A stretch of DNA of 64,000 nucleotides from Fusobacterium ulcerans (GCF_003019675.1 NZ_CP028105.1:2372282-2436281); one strand, 5' to 3'; shown: positions 52,149 through 64,000, numbered from the stretch's first letter. Translations and numbers: made by a program. The notes: generated from the sequence alone by a model not told the origin.

Positions 52149-53510
52149 GTGAAAAGACAGAGTTCAAAGATTTTAATGATAGTATTACAGTTTTTATTCT
52201 ATTTTTTAATAAATAAAATATTTAAAGTACCAGACAGAATTATGTATAACACTTTCTTTATCTATCTTGCATTAAACCTTACTAAAAATATGTATTCCTT
52301 TAAAACTATACTAATATGGGAAGAACTGAAAAAACAAATTTTTGTTCATACAGAATATCTCATAATTATGCTGATAAATGATGTGGCATTCTGGGAAAGT
52401 AAATATATACCAGTTCATCTGATAGTGGGAATAACATTTACCTTCTTTAACTTAATCATAATAAAAATCATAAGAAATATATTTAGAAAATCATTGGAAA
52501 AAAGGCTTCTTATTATAGGGGTTGGAAATACAGCCAGAGAACTGACTCATGTAATAAAGGAAAATAATTTTACAATGTATAACTTATTGGGATATATATC
52601 AGCTAATTCTTTAGAAGGAGTTAATCAAAGTATAAGAGTAGAGGAAGAAAAGATACTTGGAAACTGCAGTGATATAGAAAGAGTAATAGAAGAGAATGAT
52701 ATAAATGAAGTGATAATAGCCCTTCCACTAGCAGATAATAAACAGATGTCAGAGATAATAAATAGATTGGATGGAAAAGTAAATAAGATAAAATTTACCC
52801 CAGAATTAAATGGAACATATACTTTTAATTCAAATATAGAAGACTATGATGGAATAATGCTTGTGTCTTCATACAATGGAATGAATAGAAGAACAAATAA
52901 ATTTCTAAAAAGAAGTTTTGATATAGTGACAGGAATAGTAGGATACTTAGTTCTTTCTATACTTTACCTTATATATGCGCCAAAGATAAAAAGGGATGGA
53001 GGAAAAGCAATGTTTCTCCATACAAGGATAGGACAATATCTAAAAACTTTTAAGATGTATAAGTTCAGAACCATGTATGCTGATGCAGAGAAAAGACTGG
53101 AAGAAATGTTATCAAAGGATGAAAAACTAAAAGAGGAATTCTATAAGAACTTTAAGTTAAAAGATGATCCAAGAATAACAGAGGTGGGAAAATTTTTAAG
53201 AAAGACATCATTAGATGAATTTCCACAATTTATAAATGTGATAAAGGGAGAAATGTCATTTGTAGGTCCAAGACCTGTAGTGCAAAAAGAAGTTGATATG
53301 TATTATGGAGAAGAAAACAGCAGAAAGATATTTATGGTAAAACCAGGAATAACAGGAATGTGGCAGGCAAATGGAAGGTCAGATGTAGAGAACTATGATG
53401 AGAGAATAGCACTGGATCTTTATTATATAAGAAACTGGTCATTGTGGTTGGACATAATAATAACAGTGAAAACGATAAAAAATGTTATTGAGAAAAAGGG
53501 AGCATATTAA
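52149..53510 (+). CDS. Polyprenyl-phosphate sugar-1-phosphate transferase (WcaJ/WbaP type)
   Basis: Begins glycan assembly by moving a hexose-1-phosphate from a nucleotide sugar to undecaprenyl phosphate. 453 residues: an N-terminal part with about four membrane helices, a CoA-binding-like Rossmann region (RLLIIGVGNTARELTHVI), a fifth helix before KRSFDIVTGIVGYLVLS, and the catalytic domain with YKFRTMYADAEKRL, DDPRITEVGKFLRKTSLDEFPQFINVIKGEMSFVGPRPV and VKPGITGMWQANGRSDV. The start is GTG at 52149 after AAGGGG. It is first in the polysaccharide operon. The sugar moved (glucose, galactose or other) cannot be read from sequence. Confidence 0.92.
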   Translation: MKRQSSKILMIVLQFLFYFLINKIFKVPDRIMYNTFFIYLALNLTKNMYSFKTILIWEELKKQIFVHTEYLIIMLINDVAFWESKYIPVHLIVGITFTFFNLIIIKIIRNIFRKSLEKRLLIIGVGNTARELTHVIKENNFTMYNLLGYISANSLEGVNQSIRVEEEKILGNCSDIERVIEENDINEVIIALPLADNKQMSEIINRLDGKVNKIKFTPELNGTYTFNSNIEDYDGIMLVSSYNGMNRRTNKFLKRSFDIVTGIVGYLVLSILYLIYAPKIKRDGGKAMFLHTRIGQYLKTFKMYKFRTMYADAEKRLEEMLSKDEKLKEEFYKNFKLKDDPRITEVGKFLRKTSLDEFPQFINVIKGEMSFVGPRPVVQKEVDMYYGEENSRKIFMVKPGITGMWQANGRSDVENYDERIALDLYYIRNWSLWLDIIITVKTIKNVIEKKGAY

Positions 53511-53513
53511 AGA

Positions 53514-56590
<3,077 letters not shown>

Positions 56591-56607
<17 letters not shown>

Positions 56608-57625
56608 TGGAAGATTTTTAACTCAAAATATTACAGGGGTTCAAAGATTTGCTCATGAAATAGTTAAAGAATTAGATAAGATTGTAAAAAAGAATGAAAT
56701 AGTAATTTTAATACCTAAAAATATATTATTTAAAGATTTAAAGTATAAAAATATTGAAATAAAAAAAGTAGGAATTTTAAAAGGACATTTATGGGAACAG
56801 TTAGAGCTGCCTTATTATGTTTGGAGAAATCAAGGAAGATTACTGAGTTTATGCAATACTGCACCAATAATAAATACAGGAATAGTAAATATATGTGATA
56901 TTTCTCCAAAAATAAATCCTAATTTTTTTTCAAAAAAATTTTCAATCTTTTACAAAGTTTTGTATTGGTTTATAACAAAAACTTCTCTTAAAATTTTAAC
57001 AATATCAAACTTTTCAAAAGTAGAAATAATAGAAAACTATAAAATTAATCCTAATAAAATAAATGTTATTCATTGTGGATGGCAACACATGAATGGAGTA
57101 ATTGAAGATAAAAAAATACTAGAAAAATTACAATTAAAAAATAAAGAATTTTATTTAGGAGTTTCAAGTATTAATCCTAATAAAAACTTTAAATATATTA
57201 TAGAGCTAGCTAAGTTATATCCTGAAAAAATATTTGTAATAGCAGGAAAATTGAATCAAAAAGTTTTTGGAGATATGAATTTAGAGAAAATAGAAAATCT
57301 GGTTTGGGCAGGTTATGTAACAGATGAAGAATTAAAAGCTTTGTATAAAAATACCTTGGGCTTTATATACCCTTCATTTTATGAAGGATTTGGAATACCA
57401 CCATTAGAAGCATTGGCATGTGGATGTAAAAAAGTATGTGTATCAAATACAAGTTGTTTACCAGAAATATTTGAAGATAGTGTAATTTATTTAAATCCAT
57501 ATAAAGTAGAAAATATATTAAATGAAACAGAAATCATAAAAGAAGAGAATATAAGAAAAATATTAAATAAATATTCTTGGGAAAAAAGTGCTAAGAAAAT
57601 ACATGAAGTATTTGGAGAAAAATAA
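56591..57625 (+). CDS. Glycosyltransferase, GT4 type
   Basis: 344 residues, GT-B fold. INGRFLTQNITGVQRFAHEIVKELD at the start is the typical opening of a group of GT4 mannosyl/rhamnosyl transferases; HLWEQLELPYYVWR follows. The donor domain has GVSSINPNKNFKYIIELAKLY, WAGYVTDEELKALYKNTLGFIYPSFYEGFGIPPLEALACGCKKVCVSNTSCLPEI, with the E-x7-E pattern clear. It overlaps rmd by 17 bases and abuts the polymerase gene. More AT-rich than gmd and rmd. Linkage and sugar unknown. Confidence 0.87.
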
Positions 57626-58752
57626 TGAAAATAATTTATAGAAAAATAAGTGCTCATTTATTTTTTATTTTTTTTACTTGTATTATTTTTTCTCCTTATG
57701 TAAAAGGAAAAACAATATATTTATATGGGATAATTCCATTTTTTGATTTTTTTTACCTAAGGTGGCTTGGAAGAGAAAAAATTAATACAAGACTATTAAT
57801 AGCATGGTTTTGGTTTATTATTATTTTAGTATTATATGGAGATTTTGAATTTATAGTAAGAATTTTTTTTATAATTGGGACATTATATTATTTATTCTAT
57901 TTGAAATCAATAAAATTATTTTCAATTTTTTATAATTATATATTTTTGAATATTTTTATAGGAATATTACAATTTATTTTTATCTATATCAATCCTAAAA
58001 TTGCTTATTTATTAGGACCTGAAAATTTAGCTAAAACTTTTTTAGGAAGTTTTGCTGGTCCAGCAAACGCTAATTTTTTTTCAATAGGTTTATTAAAAAG
58101 AGCTAGCGGGTTATCTAGAGAAGTTGGATTTTTTGCAAGTTTGATGGTTATAACAATTATTTTGTATATAGAAGATAAAGATATAAAAAAAGATAAATGG
58201 AAAAGTATTTTATTAATTATAGGATTTATTATAAGTATGAGTAAAATGTCCCCTTTATTATTTGTATATTTTGCTATAAAGAAAATGGAAAAATATTTAA
58301 ATAAAATACCATTGATTATTAGTACTTTAATGATAATAATATTTTTGATAATTTTTTCAAAATATCTTTTTGAAAAAGGATTTTTTATTCCAAGACATGA
58401 AACATGGAATCATAGATTAGGTGGATATTTTATTATTTTAAAATATAATTTATATCATTTAATATTTCCTATAAAAACAATAAGTGAAATTTTAAATAAT
58501 TATCCAAATTTATTATTTTTAAAAGAATTAAGTAGTTTAAAAATATTTACAAGTATTAGTGAAATAATATTGCATCATGGAATTATAATATTTTTTACAG
58601 GAATTTTGTTGCTAAAAAAATTAAAATTGAAGACAAGTGATTTTTTGTTATTAACATTGTTAACTTTTAATACTGGGTACATAACTGTGACGTCTTATGC
58701 AATATTAACATATTTTTATGTCTTTTATAAAAAAAGAAAGGAATTTAAATAG
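57625..58752 (+). CDS. Probable O-antigen/polysaccharide polymerase (Wzy-like)
   Basis: 375 residues, nearly all hydrophobic, with about ten predicted membrane helices and a longer extracytoplasmic loop near residues 255-310 (PRHETWNHRLGGYFIILKYN region), as in Wzy proteins. KRASGLSREVGFFASLMVI in the middle has the conserved basic-residue pattern of the O-antigen ligase/polymerase superfamily. Sequence similarity within this family is low, so the call rests on topology, motif and the position among glycosyltransferases. Start overlaps the previous stop (TAATG). One of the most AT-rich genes in the window. Confidence 0.75.
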   Translation: MKIIYRKISAHLFFIFFTCIIFSPYVKGKTIYLYGIIPFFDFFYLRWLGREKINTRLLIAWFWFIIILVLYGDFEFIVRIFFIIGTLYYLFYLKSIKLFSIFYNYIFLNIFIGILQFIFIYINPKIAYLLGPENLAKTFLGSFAGPANANFFSIGLLKRASGLSREVGFFASLMVITIILYIEDKDIKKDKWKSILLIIGFIISMSKMSPLLFVYFAIKKMEKYLNKIPLIISTLMIIIFLIIFSKYLFEKGFFIPRHETWNHRLGGYFIILKYNLYHLIFPIKTISEILNNYPNLLFLKELSSLKIFTSISEIILHHGIIIFFTGILLLKKLKLKTSDFLLLTLLTFNTGYITVTSYAILTYFYVFYKKRKEFK

Positions 58753-58759
58753 AAAAGCG

Positions 58760-60475
58760 ATGAATAAAAAATATAAGAATTGGAAAGAAAATAAATACCT
58801 TTCTGAAAATGAAAAAATAGAAATAAAAAAATTGAATGGGAAAGGAGTAAAAGATAGTTTCTATAAATACCTTGAATTTGGAACTGGAGGAATGAGAGGA
58901 ATAATGGGTATGGGAACTAATCGTATGAATATATATATGATTAGAAAAGCTACTCAAGGACTTTCAAACTATTTAATCAATTCAAGTGGTGAATTTGGAA
59001 AGAATAAAGGTGTTGTAATTGCATATGACTGTCGTATTAATTCATATGAATTTGCTTTGAACTCAGCCTTGGTTCTATGTGCTAATGGAATAAAAACATA
59101 TCTGTTTTCTTCATTAAGAAGTACTCCAGAACTTTCATTTGCTGTAAGAGAACTAGGGTGTCAGGCTGGAATAATGATAACTGCTTCACATAACCCCAAG
59201 GAATACAACGGATATAAAGTATATTGGGAAGATGGAGGGCAATTAGTAGAACCTCAAGCTTCTGGAATAATAGAAGAAGTAAATAAAACTGATGAATTTG
59301 AAGATGTAAAGATTATAACTCAAGAGGAAGCAGAAAAGTTGGGGTTATTAAATATTTTAAATGATGAGTTAGATAGTAAATATTTAGAAAATGTGAAGAA
59401 AGAGTCTATTCTAAAAGATTTATCTGATAAAGAAAATTTTAAATTAGTATATTCACCTCTTCATGGAACAGGTGGAAGACCAGTAAAAAGACTGTTAAAT
59501 GAATTGGGATATAAAAATATACATATAGTTGAGGCGCAGGAGAAGCCAGATGGAGAATTTCCAACTTGTTCATATGCTAATCCAGAAGAAAAAAGTGTAT
59601 TTGATCTTTCAATAAAGTTGGCTGAAGAAACAGGAGCTAAAGTGTGTTTAGCAAATGATCCAGATACAGATAGAACTGGAATGATGGTAAAAGAAGATAA
59701 TGAGTGGATATATTTAAATGGAAACCAGATAGGAATGCTTCTTTTAAAATATATTTTAGATAATAAAAAAGATATACCTGAAAATGGAGCAGTAGTTACA
59801 ACAATAGTTTCTGCTCCAATATTAGATAAGATAGCTGAAGAAAGAAATTTAAAAGTATTTAGAACTCTTACAGGGTTTAAATATATAGGAGAAAAGATAA
59901 GAGAATTTGAAGAGGGAAAATATGATAATTCTTTTGTATTTGGAATGGAAGAATCTATTGGATATCTGAAAGGAACTTATGTAAGAGATAAAGATGGAAT
60001 ACTTGGAGTAATGCTTTTAACTGAAATGACAGCATATTTTGAAAGTATAGGAACATCTCCAGTAAAAGAACTAGAAAAACTTTATGATAAATATGGTTGG
60101 TATAGTGAAATAACATATCCAGTAAAAAGAGAAGGAATACAAGGAACAGAAGAAATAAAAAAGATGATGGAAGAACTTAGAAAAAGAGATTTAAAAGTTC
60201 TTTTAGATAAGAAGATAAATATAGTAAAAGATTATAAAGTAAAAAAAGAGAAGAATTATTTAAATAATTCAGAATCAGAATTATTTCTTCCAGAGTCAGA
60301 TGTTATCCAATATATTTTAGAAGATGAAACATATATAACAGTAAGACCATCAGGAACTGAACCAAAGATAAAATATTACATCTATACTAGAGAAAAAAGT
60401 AAGGAAGAAGCAGATAAAAAATTAGAAGATATATTAAATAACTTTAAAAAGTATATGGAATCACTTTTAAATTAG
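58760..60475 (+). CDS. Phosphoglucomutase/phosphomannomutase
   Basis: Alpha-D-phosphohexomutase of 571 residues, the long (Pgm/PMM type) family form. Substrate loop EFGTGGMRGIMG, active-site phosphoserine in MITASHNPKEYNGYK, metal loop ANDPDTDRTGMMV, sugar loop FGMEESIGYLKGTYVRDKDG, phosphate loop RPSGTEPKIKYYIY. In this operon it can supply mannose-1-phosphate for ManC (or glucose-1-phosphate). The frame is open from 58718, overlapping the polymerase gene, but the ATG at 58760 starts the conserved part; its ribosome site is weak. Confidence 0.92.
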   Translation: MNKKYKNWKENKYLSENEKIEIKKLNGKGVKDSFYKYLEFGTGGMRGIMGMGTNRMNIYMIRKATQGLSNYLINSSGEFGKNKGVVIAYDCRINSYEFALNSALVLCANGIKTYLFSSLRSTPELSFAVRELGCQAGIMITASHNPKEYNGYKVYWEDGGQLVEPQASGIIEEVNKTDEFEDVKIITQEEAEKLGLLNILNDELDSKYLENVKKESILKDLSDKENFKLVYSPLHGTGGRPVKRLLNELGYKNIHIVEAQEKPDGEFPTCSYANPEEKSVFDLSIKLAEETGAKVCLANDPDTDRTGMMVKEDNEWIYLNGNQIGMLLLKYILDNKKDIPENGAVVTTIVSAPILDKIAEERNLKVFRTLTGFKYIGEKIREFEEGKYDNSFVFGMEESIGYLKGTYVRDKDGILGVMLLTEMTAYFESIGTSPVKELEKLYDKYGWYSEITYPVKREGIQGTEEIKKMMEELRKRDLKVLLDKKINIVKDYKVKKEKNYLNNSESELFLPESDVIQYILEDETYITVRPSGTEPKIKYYIYTREKSKEEADKKLEDILNNFKKYMESLLN

Positions 60476-60488
60476 GAGGAAAAGAACA

Positions 60489-61562
60489 ATGTTGACAGCA
60501 ATTATTATGGCAGGAGGAAGTGGAGAGAGATTCTGGCCATTATCAACACCAGAAAGACCAAAGCAGCTTCTAAAAATATTTTCAGATAAAACAATGATAA
60601 GAGAAACTGTTGACAGGATACTCCCTATAATAGAAGCAGAAAATATATTTATAGCAACAAATATCATACAAGCAAAAGAGATAGAAAAAGAATTAAGCGA
60701 TATTCCCAAAGAAAATATAATAATAGAACCAGCTTTTAAAGATACAGCAGCAGCAATAGGATATTCATCTTTAATAATAGAAAACAGATTTAAAAATAGA
60801 TTAAAAGATGGGGAAAAACTGGAAGTAGTGGTGCTAGCTTCAGATCATTTAATTAAGGAAGAAGAAGAATTTAGAAAAGTCATACTAATTGCAGCAAAAG
60901 AAGCAAAAGAAAATGGAATGATAGTTACTTTAGGGATAAAGCCAGATAAACCAGAAACAGGATATGGATATATAGAAGTGAAGGATGATGAAATAGAACT
61001 TAATTCTATATGTAAAGTAAAAAGATTCAGGGAAAAACCAAGCCAGGAGTTAGCAGAAAGCTATTTAGTAAGTGGAAAATATCTATGGAACAGTGGAATG
61101 TTTATATTTACAACAGATACAATATTTAAAAATTTTGAAGTATTGATGGAAGAACATTCAACAATACTTAAAGAAATAGAAAAAGAATTTAAAGAAAATT
61201 TAACAGGAGAAGAACTTAGTAACAAAGTAAAGAAATACTTTGATAAATTTGAAAAAATATCAATAGATTTTGGAATAATGGAATATTCAAAGAATATACG
61301 AGTGATACCAGTGGATATAGGTTGGAATGATATAGGAAGCTTTAATGCTTTTGATGAGATATTTGAAAAAGATGAAAATGGAAATGTAGTGAGAGGAAAA
61401 GAGATAAGAGAATTGGATTCAAGAAACAATATAGTGATATCAGATGATTTGAATATATCATTATTAGGAATAGAAAATTTAGTGATAGTAAAAAATAGCA
61501 ATAATTTGTTAATAACAAAACGTGAAAAAATACAGGATATTAAAAAATTACTAAAATTATAA
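60489..61562 (+). CDS. manC: Mannose-1-phosphate guanylyltransferase
   Basis: Makes GDP-mannose from GTP and mannose-1-phosphate. 357 residues, the short form lacking the phosphomannose isomerase cupin domain found in longer ManC/AlgA proteins. AIIMAGGSGERFWPLSTPERPKQLLKI is the nucleotide-binding signature; VVLASDHLI, ETGYGYIEV, FREKPSQELAESYLVSGKYLWNSGMFIF and VDIGWNDIGSFNAFDEI are conserved. AGGAGG precedes the ATG. Its product feeds gmd and rmd in the same operon. Confidence 0.95.
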   Translation: MLTAIIMAGGSGERFWPLSTPERPKQLLKIFSDKTMIRETVDRILPIIEAENIFIATNIIQAKEIEKELSDIPKENIIIEPAFKDTAAAIGYSSLIIENRFKNRLKDGEKLEVVVLASDHLIKEEEEFRKVILIAAKEAKENGMIVTLGIKPDKPETGYGYIEVKDDEIELNSICKVKRFREKPSQELAESYLVSGKYLWNSGMFIFTTDTIFKNFEVLMEEHSTILKEIEKEFKENLTGEELSNKVKKYFDKFEKISIDFGIMEYSKNIRVIPVDIGWNDIGSFNAFDEIFEKDENGNVVRGKEIRELDSRNNIVISDDLNISLLGIENLVIVKNSNNLLITKREKIQDIKKLLKL

Positions 61563-61584
61563 AATTTTATAATGAAGGAAAGTA

Positions 61585-61614
61585 ATGAAATATAAAAGGA
61601 TTTTTGATATATAA
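61585..61614 (+). pseudogene. Nine-codon stub resembling the N-terminus of a sugar-phosphate transferase
   Basis: ATG with GAAGGAAAG at a good distance begins MKYKRIFDI and then TAA. These nine residues are what many WbaP/CpsE-type initiating transferases begin with (M-K-x-K-R-x-F-D-I followed by a membrane helix), and the present locus already has such a transferase at 52149. The reading stops before the helix. It may be the remnant of a second initiating transferase gene lost by recombination, or chance. Confidence 0.4.
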
Positions 61615-61682
61615 ATACAAGAATAATATATTTTGAATCTGTGCCTATTAGGCAAAATATAATTATTTACAAGGAAGTGATC

Positions 61683-62777
61683 ATGATAAAAAAGATGTTA
61701 TTTATTTCTTCAACAGATATTAATGAAACAAACTTTGGAGGGAATATTTGTAGTTATAGAAATTATAAAATTATGGAGAATTTTTTTTTAATAGATTTAA
61801 TAAATTTTTCAAAACTAGATAATAAAAATCAATTTAAAGCTCCTAAAAATAAGTTTTTTACTTTATTGAATAATATATTTAACTATGCTGGATTACTAAC
61901 CTATTCATCAGAAAAAATGATACTAGATTCAATAAAAAAAAAGAAATATGAAATTATTTTTTTAGAAAGCTCTAATTTTGGAAAATTAGCTAAAAAAATA
62001 AAGAAAATTAACAATAATATAAAAATTATAACTTTTTTTCAAAATATTGAATATGATTTCATAAAATCACGTATAAAAAGAGAAGGAAAAATATATTATA
62101 TTCAGTTAAAAGCTACATATTATAATGAAAAATTAGCTGTGAAATTTTCAGATTATTTAATTACTTTAAATAATAGAGATAGTGGAAGACTATTAGAAAA
62201 ATATGGAAGAAATAGTAATTTTGAATTACCAATAACTTTAAACGATAAGGTTATAAAAAATAATTTTAAGATAGAAAATAGCTATATTTTATTTGTAGGG
62301 TCGCTTTTTTTTGCTAATTATTATGGAATAAAATGGTTTATAGAAAATGTTATGCCTTATATTGAGGATAAAAAACTTTTAATAGTAGGAAAAGGATTTG
62401 AAAAAAAGAAAAAAGAATTACAAAGAAAAAATGTTGAAGTTATTGGAACTGTAAATAATCTTGAAAAATATTATACAAATGCTATTTGTATGGTAATGCC
62501 CATATTTGATGGTGCAGGAATGAAAGTTAAAACAGCAGAAGCTATGATGTATGGAAAGACTATTTATGGAACAAAAGAAGCTTTTGAAGGATATGATGTT
62601 GATTATGAAAAAATTGGAGGACTTTGTCAGACAGAGAAAGATTTTATTGATAAAATTAATAAAGATAAAGGGATAAAGTTTAATTTTTATTCTAGAAAAA
62701 AATTTGAAGAAAAGTATTCAAATGAATCAGCCTTAAAAAGTATGGACATTTTTTTAAAAGAAAATGATTTAATTTAG
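61683..62777 (+). CDS. Glycosyltransferase, GT4 type
   Basis: 364 residues, GT-B fold. MLFISSTDINETNFGGNICSYRNYKIM at the start is the acceptor-side beginning; LLIVGKGFEKKKKELQRKNVEVIGTVNNLEKYYTNAICMVMPIFDGAGMKVKTAEAMMYGKTIYGTKEAFEGYD is the donor domain, with the GAGMKVKTAEAM pattern of PslH-like enzymes. The ATG at 61683 follows AAGGAAGTGAT; the open frame upstream has no ribosome site. Very AT-rich, as is the polymerase gene. Substrate unknown. Confidence 0.83.
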   Translation: MIKKMLFISSTDINETNFGGNICSYRNYKIMENFFLIDLINFSKLDNKNQFKAPKNKFFTLLNNIFNYAGLLTYSSEKMILDSIKKKKYEIIFLESSNFGKLAKKIKKINNNIKIITFFQNIEYDFIKSRIKREGKIYYIQLKATYYNEKLAVKFSDYLITLNNRDSGRLLEKYGRNSNFELPITLNDKVIKNNFKIENSYILFVGSLFFANYYGIKWFIENVMPYIEDKKLLIVGKGFEKKKKELQRKNVEVIGTVNNLEKYYTNAICMVMPIFDGAGMKVKTAEAMMYGKTIYGTKEAFEGYDVDYEKIGGLCQTEKDFIDKINKDKGIKFNFYSRKKFEEKYSNESALKSMDIFLKENDLI

Positions 62778-62974
62778 AAAAATAATTAAAAATAAAATTT
62801 AAAAAGAAAGAATAACAGAAATAAAAACTATAACAAACTTATAAAAATTTAGATATTTTTTACATAATCAATGTAGTTTTTATAAAAAAATTAAGTATTA
62901 AAAAATAATATAAGTTAACTTTGAATAATGTGATATATATAAATAAATTGTTAAAGAAAGGAAAAAAATTAAGA
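62778..62974. other. AT-rich gap with an inverted repeat
   Basis: Nothing coding is visible. ATAAAAACTA (62821-62830) and TAGTTTTTAT (62874-62883) are perfect complements 43 bases apart. The second arm is followed by AAAAAAA. It could be a weak transcriptional pause or a recombination scar between cassettes. Confidence 0.4.
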
Positions 62975-63883
62975 ATGAGAATATCAGTAATAATTCCAAG
63001 TTATAATAGAGCACATATTTTAGAAAAAACGATTCCAACTTATTTCCAACCTGGAGTAGAAGAAGTACTACTTATAGATGATTGCTCTACAGATAGTACA
63101 AAAAAAGTAGCAGAAAAATTGAAAAAAATTTTTCCTAAATTAAAATATTATAGAATGGAAAAAAATTCAAAACAAACTGGTGCAAAAAATAAAGGGATAG
63201 AATTAGCAGATAAAAATAATGAATATATTTATTTTGGAGACGATGATGCATTATTAATGGAGAATTCTATTAAATTTTTAACTGAAACAATGAAAAAATA
63301 TAATGCTGATTTAGTTGGAGCAAAAGCATTATATTTTAAAAATAAAAAAGAACTGAGAAATATAGACAAGTTTATAAAAAAATTTAAAAAAATAACTAAT
63401 AAAAAAATAGTTGATTTTAATAAATTATACTTTAATTTTGAGAAAGAAACAGAAATTCCAGTAGAAATTCCAGTAACTCATGCATATTTTTTGATAAAAA
63501 AAGAAGCAATAGGAGAAGTTAGATTTTCTTTAGACTATAAAGGAAATTGTTTCAGAGAAGAAACAGATTTCATATTACAAATTTATAAACAAGGAAAAAA
63601 AATAATGTATGATAGTAGAGCTATAGGAATAAATTTACCAAGAATAGAAGCATCAGGAGGGGCACACTTAAAAGGTATAATAGGAAAGATAAAATGGAAT
63701 TATTCAGCAATAAAAAATAATAATATTTTTATAGAAAAACATTATGAATACTTAAAGGAAAATAAGCTAGTAAAAAGAAGTAAAATTAATTTAAAAATAC
63801 TTTTTGTTTTTCAACAAATAAATATAATTTTAAAATCCCAAATTAAAAAAATAATAAACATAATAAAAATAGGAAGTTTTTAA
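62975..63883 (+). CDS. Glycosyltransferase family 2
   Basis: 302 residues, GT-A fold. RISVIIPSYNRAHILEKTIPTYF opens the domain, VEEVLLIDDCSTDSTKKVAEKL follows, and YIYFGDDDALLMENSIKFL contains the metal-binding Asp motif. CFREETDFILQIYKQGKKIMYD holds the ED-like catalytic acid region. The C-terminus is basic with a final helix. The ATG at 62975 begins the conserved fold; AAAGGA is present but rather far (13 bases). Its stop overlaps the start of the next gene. Substrate unknown. Confidence 0.85.
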   Translation: MRISVIIPSYNRAHILEKTIPTYFQPGVEEVLLIDDCSTDSTKKVAEKLKKIFPKLKYYRMEKNSKQTGAKNKGIELADKNNEYIYFGDDDALLMENSIKFLTETMKKYNADLVGAKALYFKNKKELRNIDKFIKKFKKITNKKIVDFNKLYFNFEKETEIPVEIPVTHAYFLIKKEAIGEVRFSLDYKGNCFREETDFILQIYKQGKKIMYDSRAIGINLPRIEASGGAHLKGIIGKIKWNYSAIKNNNIFIEKHYEYLKENKLVKRSKINLKILFVFQQINIILKSQIKKIINIIKIGSF

Positions 63884-64000
63884 TGAAAAATAAGTTAGAT
63901 AAAAATTTAATTTATTTTATGATTCTTTTTTTATTAATTTTAGTATTTTATTTAAATGAGATTTATAATATAAAAATAAATATTAAATTGAAAAGTACTA
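63883..64000 (+). CDS. Membrane protein, 3' end beyond the window
   Basis: ATG in TAATG overlap with the glycosyltransferase stop; 39 codons are seen and the frame stays open to the window end. MKNKLDKNLIYFMILFLLILVFYLNEIYNIKINIK shows a basic start and one membrane helix. It may be another polymerase, flippase or membrane-anchored protein of the locus; too little is visible for more. Confidence 0.55.
   Translation, partial: MKNKLDKNLIYFMILFLLILVFYLNEIYNIKINIKLKST

Noticed and set aside
58718-58760. Upstream extension of the phosphohexomutase frame overlapping the polymerase gene
   Set aside because: The extra residues are not conserved-looking and the ATG at 58760 begins the family part.
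61061-61501. 146-codon minus-strand open frame inside manC
   Set aside because: Complement of a well-conserved gene; Phe/Ser/Ile-rich as expected for the antisense of AT-rich coding DNA.

Overview
The window is chromosomal DNA from a Fusobacterium. It is very AT-rich, with AAA/ATA/GAA-dominated codon use, strong AGGAGG ribosome binding sites and frequent TTG/GTG starts. Its metabolism is that of an amino-acid-fermenting anaerobe: one-piece pyruvate:ferredoxin oxidoreductase, pta-ackA, glutamate dehydrogenase and a fused Nfn-type transhydrogenase. The sigma-54 activator, hexuronate catabolism and cobalamin assembly genes suggest one of the larger-genome species (F. varium / F. ulcerans / F. 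mortiferum type). Species is inferred from gene content only. No rRNA, tRNA, CRISPR array, insertion sequence or prophage was seen.

Layout. 1-2480: end of an envelope acylation pair (MBOAT acyltransferase, cut by the window edge, plus a membrane-anchored SGNH-like partner) with a terminator. 2530-8445: a co-directional operon for the last steps of cobalamin synthesis (cobU, cobS, a phosphatase, cobT), then radC, ricT, a tRNA methyltransferase and a small ankyrin protein. 8446-8815: non-coding, with a structured element (about 8670-8740). 8816-11979 (minus): adenine deaminase and an NCS2 purine permease. 12200-20852: an amino-acid catabolic island: sigma-54 activator, DUF6506 protein, alanine dehydrogenase behind a well-formed -24/-12 promoter, glutamate/Na+ symporter, glutamate dehydrogenase and fused NfnAB. 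20858-23350 (minus): ZIP metal transporter, pyridoxamine kinase, pentapeptide-repeat protein. 23403-29389 (minus): pta, ackA and pyruvate:ferredoxin oxidoreductase. 29544-44056 (minus): a long informational gene train (uvrB, xseA, TPR protein, dprA, topA, trmFO, a Xer-like recombinase, hslV, yqeH-type GTPase, pilin-like protein, FAD protein, ftsY). 44208-44602: a lone DUF2023 gene. 44776-51790: a sugar-acid regulon: kduD and a tripartite tricarboxylate-type transporter on minus, an IclR regulator diverging from them, then eda and kdgK. 51935-64000: a surface-polysaccharide locus behind a consensus promoter: initiating sugar-phosphate transferase, glycosyltransferases, gmd/rmd, a Wzy-like polymerase, phosphohexomutase, manC and more glycosyltransferases, running off the window end.

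How genes work together. Glutamate enters by GltS, is deaminated by GdhA, and its reducing equivalents can be exchanged among NADH, NADPH and ferredoxin by Nfn; alanine dehydrogenase is placed under the neighbouring sigma-54 activator by its promoter. Pyruvate is oxidised by PFOR to acetyl-CoA and converted to acetate with ATP by Pta and AckA. In the sugar-acid region, KduD makes 2-keto-3-deoxygluconate, KdgK phosphorylates it and Eda cleaves the product to pyruvate and glyceraldehyde-3-phosphate; four copies of a TTYCATATATGRAA palindrome flank the IclR gene and tie both halves together. In the polysaccharide locus, the mutase, ManC, Gmd and Rmd could make GDP-D-rhamnose from mannose-6-phosphate.

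Most noteworthy: the four-site IclR operator set joining a TTT transporter to ketodeoxygluconate catabolism; the sigma-54 promoter of ald next to its likely activator; a possible pseudoknot-forming repeat-like element; a 9-codon remnant of a sugar-transferase gene inside the polysaccharide locus; an XerC-position recombinase lacking catalytic residues beside an hslV without hslU; and a Cys/His-rich insertion in PFOR.
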